From assembly GCA_947085405.1 (NCBI GenBank), contig CAMTWO010000033.1, positions 16,559 through 80,558 on the forward strand: 64,000 bases of DNA, given 5' to 3'. The stretch is from JASEGV01 sp947085405 (lineage in GTDB: Bacteria; Bacteroidota; Ignavibacteria; UBA10030; BY39). The notes beneath the pieces were generated by a model. It saw nothing but the letters and a program-made list of their open reading frames with translations. It was not told where the DNA came from and did not search any database. The translations under genes were made by a program, and so were the position numbers. Positions 33,424 through 42,460 of the stretch are shown here, in pieces (within the stretch, counting starts at the first letter, position 1; each line of letters opens with the position of its first letter).

Positions 33424-35520
33424 ATGGCAGATGTAACAGCCAAAGGTCCGGGCCCAAGATACCAACCTTATGTTCCGGTGGAGACTGATATGAAAGAATT
33501 CACCATGCGAGCATTAGTACTCGGACTAATAATGAGCGTCGTGCTGGGTGCGGCAAATGCATACTTAGGATTAAAAGCCGGTATGACCATAGCGGCAACA
33601 TATCCGGCTGCAGTTATCGGAATGGCAATGCTGCGAATAATGAAAGGTTCAATACTCGAAGAAAATTTCGCACGTACTGTCGGTTCTATTGGCGAGTCGG
33701 TAGCTGCTGGCGCAATCTTTACAATTCCAGCTTTTTATATTGCTAAAATTTGGCATCCCGATAACGGCTCCACTTTTGCAACAGTAGAAAATTTTCTTAT
33801 TTCAGTAGCAATTATGTTTGCCGGCGGATTGTTAGGTATTATGTTCGTCGCGCTTCTACGACGAGTAATGGTAGAAGATGTAGAATTGCCATTTCCAGAA
33901 TCTGTCGCTGCTAGCGAAATTCATAAAGCCGGACAAAGAGGTGGCGGAGGTGCAAAATTCCTGTTTTCTGCAATGGGTATTGGTGCTCTGATTAAAGCTT
34001 TAGGCGAATTCAAATTATTTGCCACAGGCTGGGCATCGTTTGTAACTTTTTTTGAATCTACAATTAAAGGTACTGCGCTAGTTGCAAAAGGAGGATTGGT
34101 TTTAAGTTCTCCCGCTGTAAAACCGGCTTATTTAGGTGTCGGTTACATCATCGGACCCAAGTTAGCTTCTCTCAATTTTAGCGGCGGACTTTTAGCTTGG
34201 GGATTGTTAACACCGATCATTTACTATTTTTTGGGACCTCACATTAACTTAGAAGCTTGGGCTTCGCAGTTAGCTGCTGCAAGTCAAATTTCTATCGAGA
34301 AAGCTTCCGAAAGAGTTCAAGACCCGATTTTCCAAATGACAGAAATATGGAAATTTATCGTACGTCCAATTGCAATCGGTGGTATGTTGGTGGGTGCTGG
34401 TTTTACACTTTTCAAAATGAGGAAAAGTTTGATTACCGGTATTTCACGCTCGATTTCGGATGTTAAAAAAGCTGCAACAGGTGAACACGTATCAGTAAGA
34501 ACAGAAAAAGATTTAAGTTTTAATTGGATATTACTAGGTATTGGCGTTGCTGCTATCGGTACATTCTTTATTTATAACTACTTTGCTCAAGATGTAGTTG
34601 CAGCGTTGGTTGCCACAGTTGTTATGATCGTTGCAGGATTCTTCTTTGCTGCTGTATCAGGTTACTTAGTAGGTATCATCGGTTCATCAAATAATCCAAT
34701 CAGCGGTTTAACATTATCGACACTTATTGTCGCAGCGTTATTAATGGTTGCTCTCGGTATGAGCGGAGTTGAAGGCATCGCAGCAGTATTAGGTGTTGCA
34801 GCCGTTGTTTGTGTGGCTGCCGCTGTTGCCGGCGAAATGCTTCAAGATTTAAAAGTCGGTCATATTTTAGGCGGAACACCTTGGAAGATGCAATCTGGAA
34901 ATATCATCGGTGCATTTGTTTCGGCTGCTGTAATGTTTATTCCATTAGTAATTTTACATCAAGGTGATATTAATGCGGGTAGAATGGCTGATCCTCCGTA
35001 TGAAGGTGGCTTTGGTGGGCCGGTTCTTCCTGCACCTCAAGCGAGTTTGATGGCAATGCTTTCAACAGGTATAGTCGGTGGCGAAATGGCTTGGCCCCTT
35101 ATCATCGTTGGTATGTTGATGGGATTTGGGTTTATACTTATGCAAGTCCGCAGCCCAATGCTTGTTTCAGTAGGAATGTATCTACCATTAGCTACAACAT
35201 TTGCAATTTTTGTCGGCGGTTTGATAAAAGGTATGGTCGAACGCATTAATGCAAAACGGCAATTTAACGATGCACAAAAAGCCCGTGTCGAAAATACAGG
35301 TATATTGCTCGCAGCCGGCTTAATCGCAGGTGAGGCATTAATTGGATTATTGTTCGCTGGTTTTGCCTTCGGCGAAATACAGCTCTTTGCATTCTTTGCC
35401 AAACCAACGTTCTTAATAAGTTTGGGTGTGTTTGCAGTAATAGCATGGATATTGATACAGATACCAATTAAGAATGCCGGCAAAGCTGATGAACCAGCAC
35501 CACCATCAGCGATTATGTAA
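33424..35520 (+). CDS. OPT-family oligopeptide transporter
   Basis: A 698-residue membrane protein with about 14-16 hydrophobic helices. Opening family features are E-F-T-M-R-A-L-V-L-G-L-I-M-S-V-V-L-G-A-A-N-A-Y-L-G-L-K-A-G-M-T split by its first helix. P-F-P-E-S-V-A-A-S-E-I-H-K-A-G near 158 and G-S-S-N-N-P-I-S-G-L-T near 420 are diagnostic of the bacterial OPT branch. It probably imports oligopeptides or metal chelates by proton coupling. It has an AAGGAG ribosome site. The adjacent proline dehydrogenase and PepD dipeptidase suggest peptide catabolism, though the link is only positional. Confidence 0.94.
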   Translation: MADVTAKGPGPRYQPYVPVETDMKEFTMRALVLGLIMSVVLGAANAYLGLKAGMTIAATYPAAVIGMAMLRIMKGSILEENFARTVGSIGESVAAGAIFTIPAFYIAKIWHPDNGSTFATVENFLISVAIMFAGGLLGIMFVALLRRVMVEDVELPFPESVAASEIHKAGQRGGGGAKFLFSAMGIGALIKALGEFKLFATGWASFVTFFESTIKGTALVAKGGLVLSSPAVKPAYLGVGYIIGPKLASLNFSGGLLAWGLLTPIIYYFLGPHINLEAWASQLAAASQISIEKASERVQDPIFQMTEIWKFIVRPIAIGGMLVGAGFTLFKMRKSLITGISRSISDVKKAATGEHVSVRTEKDLSFNWILLGIGVAAIGTFFIYNYFAQDVVAALVATVVMIVAGFFFAAVSGYLVGIIGSSNNPISGLTLSTLIVAALLMVALGMSGVEGIAAVLGVAAVVCVAAAVAGEMLQDLKVGHILGGTPWKMQSGNIIGAFVSAAVMFIPLVILHQGDINAGRMADPPYEGGFGGPVLPAPQASLMAMLSTGIVGGEMAWPLIIVGMLMGFGFILMQVRSPMLVSVGMYLPLATTFAIFVGGLIKGMVERINAKRQFNDAQKARVENTGILLAAGLIAGEALIGLLFAGFAFGEIQLFAFFAKPTFLISLGVFAVIAWILIQIPIKNAGKADEPAPPSAIM

Positions 35521-35538
35521 TGTAATTTAAGGATGAAG

Positions 35539-35895
35539 ATGTTTAGTAAAAAGAAATCAGAATTTGATGGTTTAAACCTGCTCGATCTTAAACCGATTAG
35601 AATGTTTGAGTTTGAAGAAGAGCCGGAAGCAAAGGTAACTTTGCTGATTCCAAAATTTAGAGATAAAGTTTTAGGTAAATATCTTCAACCGATTCTCAAG
35701 AAGAGATATTTTAAAGTAAAGTTAGACAAGTATGGCAGTTTTGTATGGACACAATGTGATGGACGTTCAACCGTAAACGAGATAGCGGAACGGCTTCGGC
35801 AGAAATTTGGCGCCGAAGCCGAACCGGCTGTCGATAGAGTAGCAAAATTTATACAACACTTATATCGTGGTGATTGTGTGAAGTTCAGTATTTAA
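35539..35895 (+). CDS. PqqD-like winged-helix protein without a partner enzyme
   Basis: About 118 residues. The C-terminal 80 residues match the PqqD/RRE fold (K-L-D-K-Y-G-S-F-V-W-T-Q-C-D-G, T-V-N-E-I-A-E-R-L, F-G-A-E-A-E-P-A-V-D-R-V). That fold binds leader peptides in PQQ and other RiPP pathways. No radical SAM enzyme or precursor peptide is seen nearby. It lies 18 bases behind the OPT transporter. The ATG at 35539 has AAGGA five bases upstream; an ATG two codons earlier (35533) overlaps that site. Standalone PqqD-like proteins occur in other bacteria with unknown roles. Confidence 0.82.
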   Translation: MFSKKKSEFDGLNLLDLKPIRMFEFEEEPEAKVTLLIPKFRDKVLGKYLQPILKKRYFKVKLDKYGSFVWTQCDGRSTVNEIAERLRQKFGAEAEPAVDRVAKFIQHLYRGDCVKFSI

Positions 35896-35897
35896 GT

Positions 35898-36221
35898 ATG
35901 ATTTCAAAAAAAACTATAAAAAATATCGTCAAAGAAATTGTTGAGGCTTGCGATCCACAGATGGTAATTCTTTTTGGTTCTTATGGGTATGGCAAACCCA
36001 ATAAAGAAAGCGATCTCGATATTTTTGTCGTAACAGATTTACCGGGAAGTTCAACTGAACGGATTCGATTTGTAAGGCGGGCAATTTCAGAAAGTGGTTT
36101 CAGTTTAGATGTGGTTGTTAGAAGCTCATCTGAATATAAGAAAGCTCTGGCCGGTAGAGATTGGTTCATACAAGAAATTGCTCGTGATGGTAAAGTACTT
36201 TATGCACGAAGAAACTCTTAA
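35898..36221 (+). CDS. MNT-type minimal nucleotidyltransferase (antitoxin-like)
   Basis: 107 residues with the minimal nucleotidyltransferase motif G27-S-Y-G-Y-G-x6-S-D39-L-D41. The two aspartates and a later acidic strand (S-L-D-V-V-V) would bind metal. Proteins of this type pair with HEPN ribonucleases: the transferase adenylylates and silences the toxin. The expected HEPN gene begins inside the 3' end of this gene but stops after 15 codons. The ATG at 35898, two bases past the PqqD stop, was chosen; an upstream TTG inside pqqD is less likely. Because its partner is broken, the enzyme may be an orphan or act on another target. Confidence 0.88.
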   Translation: MISKKTIKNIVKEIVEACDPQMVILFGSYGYGKPNKESDLDIFVVTDLPGSSTERIRFVRRAISESGFSLDVVVRSSSEYKKALAGRDWFIQEIARDGKVLYARRNS

Positions 36222-36246
36222 ATGGATTGAAAAAGCTGAAATCTGA
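36202..36246 (+). pseudogene. HEPN-domain toxin gene truncated to 15 codons
   Basis: Starting in the 3' end of the MNT gene (20-base overlap), the frame reads M-H-E-E-T-L-K-W-I-E-K-A-E-I-stop. This is the characteristic N-terminus of HEPN proteins in MNT/HEPN toxin-antitoxin pairs, with the standard gene overlap. The frame is ended by TGA inside a GAAATCTGAAATCTAAAATC repeat, and nothing resembling the rest of a HEPN domain follows in the next 100 bases. It appears to be a deletion or repeat-associated truncation. Confidence 0.65.
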
Positions 36247-36260
36247 AATCTAAAATCAGA
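36237..36260. repeat. GAAATC-type simple repeat at the HEPN break
   Basis: Tandem units TGAAATC/TGAAATC/TAAAATC. The same family occurs in the batA-batB gap, at the start of batD, and in the start of the BatD-like gene. It marks the point where the HEPN frame ends. Confidence 0.6.
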
Positions 36261-36354
36261 ATAAGTCTTTTTCCGATGTTATGAATGTTAAAGATTTATA
36301 TTGATATGAAAAAAAAATAACAAATATTAAAAAAGATAAATCAAGGAACTTAAT

Positions 36355-37809
36355 ATGTCAAAAGCAATCGAAGGATTAAAGCCAGAATTAGTCTGGAAAT
36401 ATTTTGCTGAAATTTGTCAGATCCCCCATGGATCCAAAAACGAAACAGCAATAATTGAGTATATGCTGAAAACAGCCGAAAAACTTGGCTTGTCAGCTAA
36501 AAAAGATAGCTTCGGTAACGTGGCAGTCTTTAAGGCAGGAACCGCCGGAAAAGAAAAAGCCCCCACCGTAATTTTACAAGGTCATCTCGATATGGTGTGC
36601 GAAAAAAACAAAGATAAAGTACACGATTTTGAGAAAGACCCCATTGAATTAATTCGCGAAGGCAACGTCCTTAGAGCAAATGGAACGACCCTTGGTGCCG
36701 ACAACGGAATTGGCGTTGCAATTTCGCTCGCAATAATGGCTGATAAAACACTCACTCACGGTCCGGTTGAATTTTTATTTACGGTCGATGAAGAAACCGG
36801 ATTAACCGGTGCCCAAAATTTAAAGGGCGATTTTTTGAACGGCAAAATAATGATTAATTTAGATTCAGAGGAAGAAGGCGCACTTTACGTCGGTTGTTCC
36901 GGTGGTAAAGATTCTTTAGCTACACTTTTGATAGAATTGGAAGATGCACCGGCAGGTTATGTACCAATGCAAATTACGCTGTCGGGACTTCGCGGCGGCC
37001 ATTCCGGTTTAGATATTCAAACCGGACGTGGTAATGCAATCAAATTATTGAATCGTATTCTCTGGAATTTAAATAATAAAATCGGTATTCGTATTGCAAA
37101 ATTTGAATCTGGCAATAAACGAAATGCTATCCCACGAGAGGGAGAAGTTACGATATTCGTTCCTTCCGATAAAGTTTCGGAAGTCGAAACCTCCGTCCGG
37201 AATTTCGATGCCATCTTTAAAGCTGAATACAGTGTCGTGGATAAGGGTGTAACCGTTAAGGTGGCAAAAGTCGATGCTACCGGTAAGGTATTTACGAAAA
37301 ATTTCGCAGATCGTTTGTTAAACCTGCTCTATGCTTTACCTCACGGTGTAATTGCAATGAGTCAGGATATAAAAGATTTGGTTGAAACCTCAACTAACTT
37401 AGCAATTGTAAATACGACTGATAAAGCAATTACGATTAGCACGAGTCAAAGAAGTTCGATCGAAAGTTCTAAAATGGATATCGTAAGCCAAGTTCGTTCT
37501 GCAATGCTTTTAGCAGGAGCAAAAGTGGAACATTCCGACGGTTATCCTGGCTGGAAACCGAATATGAGTTCAAATATTTTAATTACCGCAAAAAGTGCTT
37601 ATAAAAATCTTTACGGCAATGAACCTCATATCAAAGCTATTCACGCAGGTTTGGAGTGTGGAATTATTGGTGAAAAATTTCCGGGTATGGATATGATTTC
37701 GATGGGACCGACTCTCGAAGCAGTTCATTCGCCCGACGAGAAGATATATATAGATACAGTTGAAAAGTTTTGGAAGTATCTATTAGAAATATTAAAGAAC
37801 GTAAATTAA
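36355..37809 (+). CDS. pepD: PepD-type aminoacyl-histidine dipeptidase (M20)
   Basis: 484 residues, the usual PepD length. Metal-binding residues are visible: H77-L-D79 in L-Q-G-H-L-D-M, D116 in L-G-A-D-N-G-I-G, and E146-E147 in V-D-E-E-T-G. The dimerization (lid) domain is inserted in the middle (L-R-G-G-H-S-G near 220), and the distal half ends with H-A-G-L-E-C-G and the S-M-G-P-T region. It hydrolyses Xaa-His and other dipeptides in the cytoplasm with two zinc ions. A strong terminator follows. It probably completes breakdown of peptides imported by the OPT transporter, an inference from proximity. Confidence 0.94.
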   Translation: MSKAIEGLKPELVWKYFAEICQIPHGSKNETAIIEYMLKTAEKLGLSAKKDSFGNVAVFKAGTAGKEKAPTVILQGHLDMVCEKNKDKVHDFEKDPIELIREGNVLRANGTTLGADNGIGVAISLAIMADKTLTHGPVEFLFTVDEETGLTGAQNLKGDFLNGKIMINLDSEEEGALYVGCSGGKDSLATLLIELEDAPAGYVPMQITLSGLRGGHSGLDIQTGRGNAIKLLNRILWNLNNKIGIRIAKFESGNKRNAIPREGEVTIFVPSDKVSEVETSVRNFDAIFKAEYSVVDKGVTVKVAKVDATGKVFTKNFADRLLNLLYALPHGVIAMSQDIKDLVETSTNLAIVNTTDKAITISTSQRSSIESSKMDIVSQVRSAMLLAGAKVEHSDGYPGWKPNMSSNILITAKSAYKNLYGNEPHIKAIHAGLECGIIGEKFPGMDMISMGPTLEAVHSPDEKIYIDTVEKFWKYLLEILKNVN

Positions 37810-37839
37810 TTTTCCAAATTAAACATTAACATTTAACCC

Positions 37840-37871
37840 ACCACGGATAACCCCGTTATCCGTGGTTTTTA
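37840..37871 (+). terminator. Strong rho-independent terminator after pepD
   Basis: A perfect 12-base stem, ACCACGGATAAC and GTTATCCGTGGT, with a CCC loop, followed by TTTTATTTCTT. It ends seven bases before the ATG of the next gene, so that gene needs a promoter within or before the hairpin or depends on read-through. Confidence 0.92.
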
Positions 37872-37877
37872 TTTCTT

Positions 37878-39284
37878 ATGCAAGAAACAAATGAAATAAT
37901 TTTAAAAATCGATTCATTATCCTTCGAAGGAAAAGGTGTAGCGCGTTCCGGAGGAAAAGTATTTTTCGTGGACGGCGGCGTACCGGGCGATGTTGTTCGG
38001 TGTGTTGAAGTGAGGTCGAAAAAAAACTATAGCAACGCACGAGTGCTTGAAATTCTTGAACCATCTCCGCATCGCGTCCAGCCACGATGTAAGTATTTCG
38101 GTACTTGCGGAGGGTGCAAACTTCAATATCTCGATTATCAAACCCAGTTGGAGTTTAAATACAAAAACGTCGTGGATGCGTTCGAAAGAATCGGCGGAAT
38201 AAAAAATCCGAATGTCCTTCAGGTAGTCGGTTCAGAAGCATCCTACTTCTACCGGAATAAAATGGAGTTTACTTTCTCGAATCAAAGATGGTTAACTAAC
38301 GAAGAGGTAAATTCAACGGATGAGATTAAAAAAACATTCGGGTTGGGCTTGCATATTCCAAAGTTCTTCGAAAAAGTTTTGGATATCGATGAATGCTGGC
38401 TGCAAAAGGAACAGACAAATAAAATAATCAATTTTACGCGTGAGTTTGTTCGTGAAAACGAACTTACAATTTATACTACAAAAACTCATGAAGGTTATTT
38501 ACGGCATTTGGTTATTCGGACAAGTGAGGTAACCGGCGAAATAATGGTTAACCTCGTTACTACATACGATAAACCGGCTATGATGAAAAAATATTCAGAG
38601 CTGTTAACTCAAAATGTTCCCGAAGTAACGACCGTTGTGAATAATGTTACAAGTCGGAAATCGATGGTTGCTGTGGGAGAAACTGAAAGAGTTTATCACG
38701 GGAGCGGATTTATATACGAAAAATTGGGTGGTTATAAATTCCGCATTTCAGCAAACTCATTTTTTCAAACTAACTCGAAACAAGCCGAAAGGCTTTATTC
38801 AGTCGTGAAAGAGTATGCAACATTGAAAGGCGGTGAGGTCGTTTACGACCTTTACAGCGGAACTGGTTCGATAGCGTTATATCTTTCTGATTCGGCGGCG
38901 GAAGTTATCGGAATTGAGGTAGTCGAAAGTGCAATTCAAGATGCAAAGTTAAACGCCGAACTAAACCAAATTGATAATTGCCATTTCATACAGGGCGACC
39001 TGAAAGATAAATTAACGAAGGAAACCGATTGGCTAAATCATCATCCAAAACCTGATGTTGTTATTCTCGACCCGCCTCGCAGCGGGATGCATCCAAAAGT
39101 TGTTACTGAAATTGCAGCGCTTAAACCCAAACGAATTGTTTATGTGAGTTGTAATCCAACAACTCAAGCGCGCGACATAAAAACTCTTATTGAAAGTGGT
39201 TATACTCTTGAAGTTATACAACCAGTCGATATGTTTCCTCAAACCTTTCATATTGAAACAGTTGCATTGCTAACATGCCCTTAA
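37878..39284 (+). CDS. rlmD: 23S rRNA (uracil-C5)-methyltransferase, RlmD/RumA type
   Basis: 468 residues. The order is a TRAM domain (1-60), an Fe-S cluster site C71-x5-C77-x2-C80 with the fourth ligand C173, and a Rossmann methyltransferase domain (Y-D-L-Y-S-G-T-G-S-I-A-L, L-D-P-P-R-S-G). The catalytic C425 lies in Y-V-S-C-N-P-T-T and the general base E460 in F-H-I-E-T. This combination defines the RumA/RlmD/RlmCD/TrmA-like family; in bacteria with a single copy the target is normally U1939 (and sometimes U747) of 23S rRNA. The exact base is an inference. It has no visible own promoter beyond the preceding terminator. Confidence 0.93.
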   Translation: MQETNEIILKIDSLSFEGKGVARSGGKVFFVDGGVPGDVVRCVEVRSKKNYSNARVLEILEPSPHRVQPRCKYFGTCGGCKLQYLDYQTQLEFKYKNVVDAFERIGGIKNPNVLQVVGSEASYFYRNKMEFTFSNQRWLTNEEVNSTDEIKKTFGLGLHIPKFFEKVLDIDECWLQKEQTNKIINFTREFVRENELTIYTTKTHEGYLRHLVIRTSEVTGEIMVNLVTTYDKPAMMKKYSELLTQNVPEVTTVVNNVTSRKSMVAVGETERVYHGSGFIYEKLGGYKFRISANSFFQTNSKQAERLYSVVKEYATLKGGEVVYDLYSGTGSIALYLSDSAAEVIGIEVVESAIQDAKLNAELNQIDNCHFIQGDLKDKLTKETDWLNHHPKPDVVILDPPRSGMHPKVVTEIAALKPKRIVYVSCNPTTQARDIKTLIESGYTLEVIQPVDMFPQTFHIETVALLTCP

Positions 39285-39338
39285 TTTCTTCGTTTTTAGA
39301 GGAAAATATTTAAAAAATAACGATATGATTAAAAAGTC

Positions 39339-39367
39339 TTGCGTTTTTGGAAATTTTTCTTATATTG
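39339..39367 (+). promoter_or_regulatory. Bacteroidota-type promoter of the DUF5916 gene
   Basis: TTG at 39339-39341, 19 bases, TATATTG at 39361-39367, about 65 bases before the ATG at 39432. Spacing and -7 element fit the Bacteroidota consensus. Confidence 0.6.
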
Positions 39368-39431
39368 AACTAAGATTTTTTAAAAACGAATAAACTAAAT
39401 ATCAATCAGTGGCTTTGGAGGCTGGTAGTAT

Positions 39432-41918
39432 ATGCTTTTTTATAAGAATTATATTTTATGTGTCATCTACTTGTTTTTGGTGAATATACTTTTTGCAGAC
39501 AGTAGTCCAAAAAATATCGTAGCTGTCCGTACGAATTCTTCACCACAAATAGACGGTAATTTAAATGAGACGGGTTGGTTAAAAGCTGTACCTATGACCG
39601 ATTTTGTACAATACGACCCGGTAGAAGGTGCAGAACCTACAGAGAAGACTTTTGTTCGTGTTTTGTACGATGACCGCGCTTTATATTTCGGTGTTATTTG
39701 CAGCGACGCGAATCCGGAAGGTATAAGAAAACAATTGACCCGGCGTGATAGAAGCAGCGAAGCAGATCGGTTCAGCATTACTATCGATTCATATAATGAT
39801 GGACAGACAGGATTTGTTTTTGCAGGAACTGTTTCAGGTGTTCAATCGGATGGAGTATTGTATCATGATGGAACAATGTATGATATTCAATGGGATGCCG
39901 TATGGAATTATGCTGCAAAAATTAATAGTGATGGTTGGTCGGCTGAATTCGAAATACCTTTCAGCGCCCTGCGTTTCACAAATCAGGAAGGAGAAATAGT
40001 ATGGGGGATAAATTTCAGACGCTACATTGCGCGCAAAAAGGAATTCGCTGAATGGGTAATGATACCACGCAGAGAAACAGGGCGCATTTCAAAAATCGGA
40101 AATCTTTCAGGGATAATCGGTATAAAACCATCTCTGCATCTGTCAGTTCTCCCTTATGCAGTTTCACACCTTAATTTCGACCAGCAACAAAAACCGCATA
40201 CATTTAAAAAAGTATTTTACAAGGACGTCGGCGTTGATATTAAATACGGTATCACAAATAATTTTACAATTGATGCAGCTATCAATCCTGATTTCGGACA
40301 GGTCGAAGTTGACCAAGAGGTAATGAACCTGACTGTATTCGAAACTATTTTCCCGGAGAAGCGTCCTTTCTTTTTAGAGGGGAGTCATATTTTTTCATTC
40401 GGAGTTACACCCGATGAGCAACAGTTGAATTTATTTTATTCCCGACGCATTGGGAGAGGTCCTAGATATAATTATATAATTGAAGCTTATAGAGGTTTTG
40501 GTTCAATATCTGAAATTACAAATTTACCGAAAAATACAACAATCATTGGGGCTGCTAAACTAACAGGAAGGACTGAATCGGGCTTAACTGTTGGCGCACT
40601 ATCAACTGTTACAGAGGGTGAACTAGCTGTTTACAAAGATTTAGCATTTGAGAGAAAAACGAAAATCGTTGAACCGAGTGCGAACTATAATGTGTTGCGT
40701 TTATCTCAGGATGTTCTAACAAATTCATCTATCGGATTTATGGCAACAAGTGCTTTCCTTGATAGGCAATCGCCAAACTATAGCGGTGGTGCTGATTGGA
40801 ATTTAAGATTCTTTGATAATACCTACGCCTTCGACGGATATCTAACTGGTTCACAGTTTTCAGCTAGGGATGATTTCCTTCGTTATCACCAAAAATATCA
40901 TGGTAGTGCGGGTAAATTATTTTTTGGGAAAATTGCAGGCGAAAACTGGCTCTATAATACTAGCTTCGATTATGCTTCAAAAAAATTCAACATAAATGAA
41001 CTCGGTTTATATAACCGTCCGCGCGAGTTTGGCGGACGCTCGCAATTAGTTTATAAAGACGATCAGGGGAGTGGCATTTTTCTGCGGTATCTATTAATGT
41101 TAGTAACGGATTACAGGTGGAATTATGATGTATATAATACATCAAAAAATATTGGTTTAGCTTCCAATTTCTTCCTTAAGAATTTTTGGTCAATTACCTT
41201 ACACGTAATTCATGAATTGCCGGTATATCAAGGAGAAGAACGAGGCATAATCGGCTTATATAAAAAACCTTCAATTCTTTCGCTACAATCTGAAATTTCA
41301 TCGGATACACGAATGCCCGTGAGTTTTAAAACACACCTGATTTATGAGGTAGATTCAAAGTTGAAAAAAGAAATTGTCGGTTCTTTAAACTTAACTTTGC
41401 GTCCTTTAACCTGGCTTGAGTTCGTTCCGATGTTCACATTCGCAAAGCGTTGGAAAGAAGAAACTGGTGTATTTTTAGGTGGCTCTTATTATAGCGACGT
41501 CGATCCTGTAACCGGTAAACCATACACTCTTTTTGGCGATAGGGACTTGGATTATTTTGATGTCGCATTGCGCGGTATAATTACATTACGAACTAATTTG
41601 AGTTTGCAATATTTTACACAAGTCTTTTTATATAAATGGCATTACCGGAATTTCAAAAAAATTATCACCCCCGATAATTTAGAGGTAATTGATTATAATT
41701 TTTATTTTAAAAATTTAACTTTTAAAGCTTTGAATGCTAATATCGTTGTGCGGTGGGAATTCTTACCGGGCAGCACTTTATTTTTTGCCTGGACGCAAGC
41801 CCGCCAAAACTTGGAGCCATTATTCTTTTCAAAAGTAACGAAAGATTTTTCAAATGCTTTCGATATTCCACCCGATAATGTTTTGTTGCTAAAACTAAAT
41901 TATTGGTTTAATTTGTAG
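39432..41918 (+). CDS. DUF5916 protein: CBM9-like domain plus outer-membrane barrel
   Basis: 828 residues. A signal peptide (L-C-V-I-Y-L-F-L-V-N-I-L-F-A) precedes an N-terminal carbohydrate-binding family 9-like domain (about 27-215; P-Q-I-D-G-N-L-N-E-T-G-W, V-R-V-L-Y-D-D-R-A-L-Y-F-G-V, A-E-F-E-I-P-F-S-A-L-R-F). The DUF5916 region shows D-A-A-I-N-P-D-F-G-Q-V-E-V-D, E-K-R-P-F-F-L-E-G and F-Y-S-R-R-I-G. The C-terminal half has alternating beta-strands ending in an aromatic-rich strand (L-K-L-N-Y-W-F-N-L), as in outer-membrane barrels. It may bind or pass glycans or peptides; the ligand is unknown. Confidence 0.86.
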   Translation: MLFYKNYILCVIYLFLVNILFADSSPKNIVAVRTNSSPQIDGNLNETGWLKAVPMTDFVQYDPVEGAEPTEKTFVRVLYDDRALYFGVICSDANPEGIRKQLTRRDRSSEADRFSITIDSYNDGQTGFVFAGTVSGVQSDGVLYHDGTMYDIQWDAVWNYAAKINSDGWSAEFEIPFSALRFTNQEGEIVWGINFRRYIARKKEFAEWVMIPRRETGRISKIGNLSGIIGIKPSLHLSVLPYAVSHLNFDQQQKPHTFKKVFYKDVGVDIKYGITNNFTIDAAINPDFGQVEVDQEVMNLTVFETIFPEKRPFFLEGSHIFSFGVTPDEQQLNLFYSRRIGRGPRYNYIIEAYRGFGSISEITNLPKNTTIIGAAKLTGRTESGLTVGALSTVTEGELAVYKDLAFERKTKIVEPSANYNVLRLSQDVLTNSSIGFMATSAFLDRQSPNYSGGADWNLRFFDNTYAFDGYLTGSQFSARDDFLRYHQKYHGSAGKLFFGKIAGENWLYNTSFDYASKKFNINELGLYNRPREFGGRSQLVYKDDQGSGIFLRYLLMLVTDYRWNYDVYNTSKNIGLASNFFLKNFWSITLHVIHELPVYQGEERGIIGLYKKPSILSLQSEISSDTRMPVSFKTHLIYEVDSKLKKEIVGSLNLTLRPLTWLEFVPMFTFAKRWKEETGVFLGGSYYSDVDPVTGKPYTLFGDRDLDYFDVALRGIITLRTNLSLQYFTQVFLYKWHYRNFKKIITPDNLEVIDYNFYFKNLTFKALNANIVVRWEFLPGSTLFFAWTQARQNLEPLFFSKVTKDFSNAFDIPPDNVLLLKLNYWFNL

Positions 41919-41940
41919 TATATTTAAACAAAAATGACTG

Positions 41941-42390
41941 ATGAGTAACCAAAACAACTTCGCCGAACAGATTGCTGAACTTACTTTTAACCTTCTTCTC
42001 AATTGCCAGGAAAAAGAGAGCAGGTTATCTGAACAGTTAAATTTAACCGTATCCGAATTTCGAACTTTGCGAAATTTCCGGAAAGATATTAGCTTAAATA
42101 TAAAGGAATTGACAATTCGAGTTCGTTTAAGCGGGAGTCGTCTCACACGAATTTTAGATGGATTAGAAAAGAAAAATATCCTCTCTCGCTCAATTGATAA
42201 ACGGGATCGAAGAAGTATCATCGTTACTCTGTCTCCGTCGGGGGTTGAAATCGTGCACAACCTTGAAGCAAAATTCATCGAAATCCATAAAGAAATTTTG
42301 AAAGAAATTCCCCCATCTCAACATGATTCAATGATAGGAGGATTGAGACAGTTGTTGCAATCGTTAGAAAGTTGGTTAAAAGTTTCTTAA
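41941..42390 (+). CDS. MarR-family transcriptional regulator
   Basis: 149 residues with the MarR winged helix. S-L-N-I-K-E-L-T-I-R-V-R-L-S-G-S-R-L-T-R is broken at residue level here into its recognition helix S-G-S-R-L-T-R-I-L-D-G-L-E-K-K. The wing is R-S-I-D-K-R-D-R-R-S-I-I-V-T-L-S. Dimerization helices flank it. It lies 22 bases after the DUF5916 gene and may control it, or a more distant target. No effector can be predicted. Confidence 0.9.
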   Translation: MSNQNNFAEQIAELTFNLLLNCQEKESRLSEQLNLTVSEFRTLRNFRKDISLNIKELTIRVRLSGSRLTRILDGLEKKNILSRSIDKRDRRSIIVTLSPSGVEIVHNLEAKFIEIHKEILKEIPPSQHDSMIGGLRQLLQSLESWLKVS

Positions 42391-42397
42391 TATTTCA

Positions 42398-42428
42398 TTG
42401 CAAATCTAATCATTTTATCGTATATTTT
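42398..42428 (+). promoter_or_regulatory. Candidate lepA promoter
   Basis: TTG at 42398-42400, 20 bases, TATATTTT at 42421-42428. It is directly followed by a hairpin with a T-run, so if used it would produce a leader containing that hairpin. Confidence 0.4.
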
Positions 42429-42460
42429 AACCGCCCGCCATTGGCGGTTATTTTATTTTT
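42429..42460 (+). terminator. Hairpin with T-run between marR and lepA
   Basis: AACCGCC (42429-42435) and GGCGGTT (42443-42449) with a seven-base loop, then ATTTTATTTTT. It can end the DUF5916-marR transcript. Because a promoter-like element lies just upstream, it could instead act as a leader attenuator for lepA. Confidence 0.75.

Noticed and set aside
37840..37871. Hairpin as a riboswitch for the downstream methyltransferase
   Set aside because: Simple perfect stem with a three-base loop and T-run; no other conserved structure.
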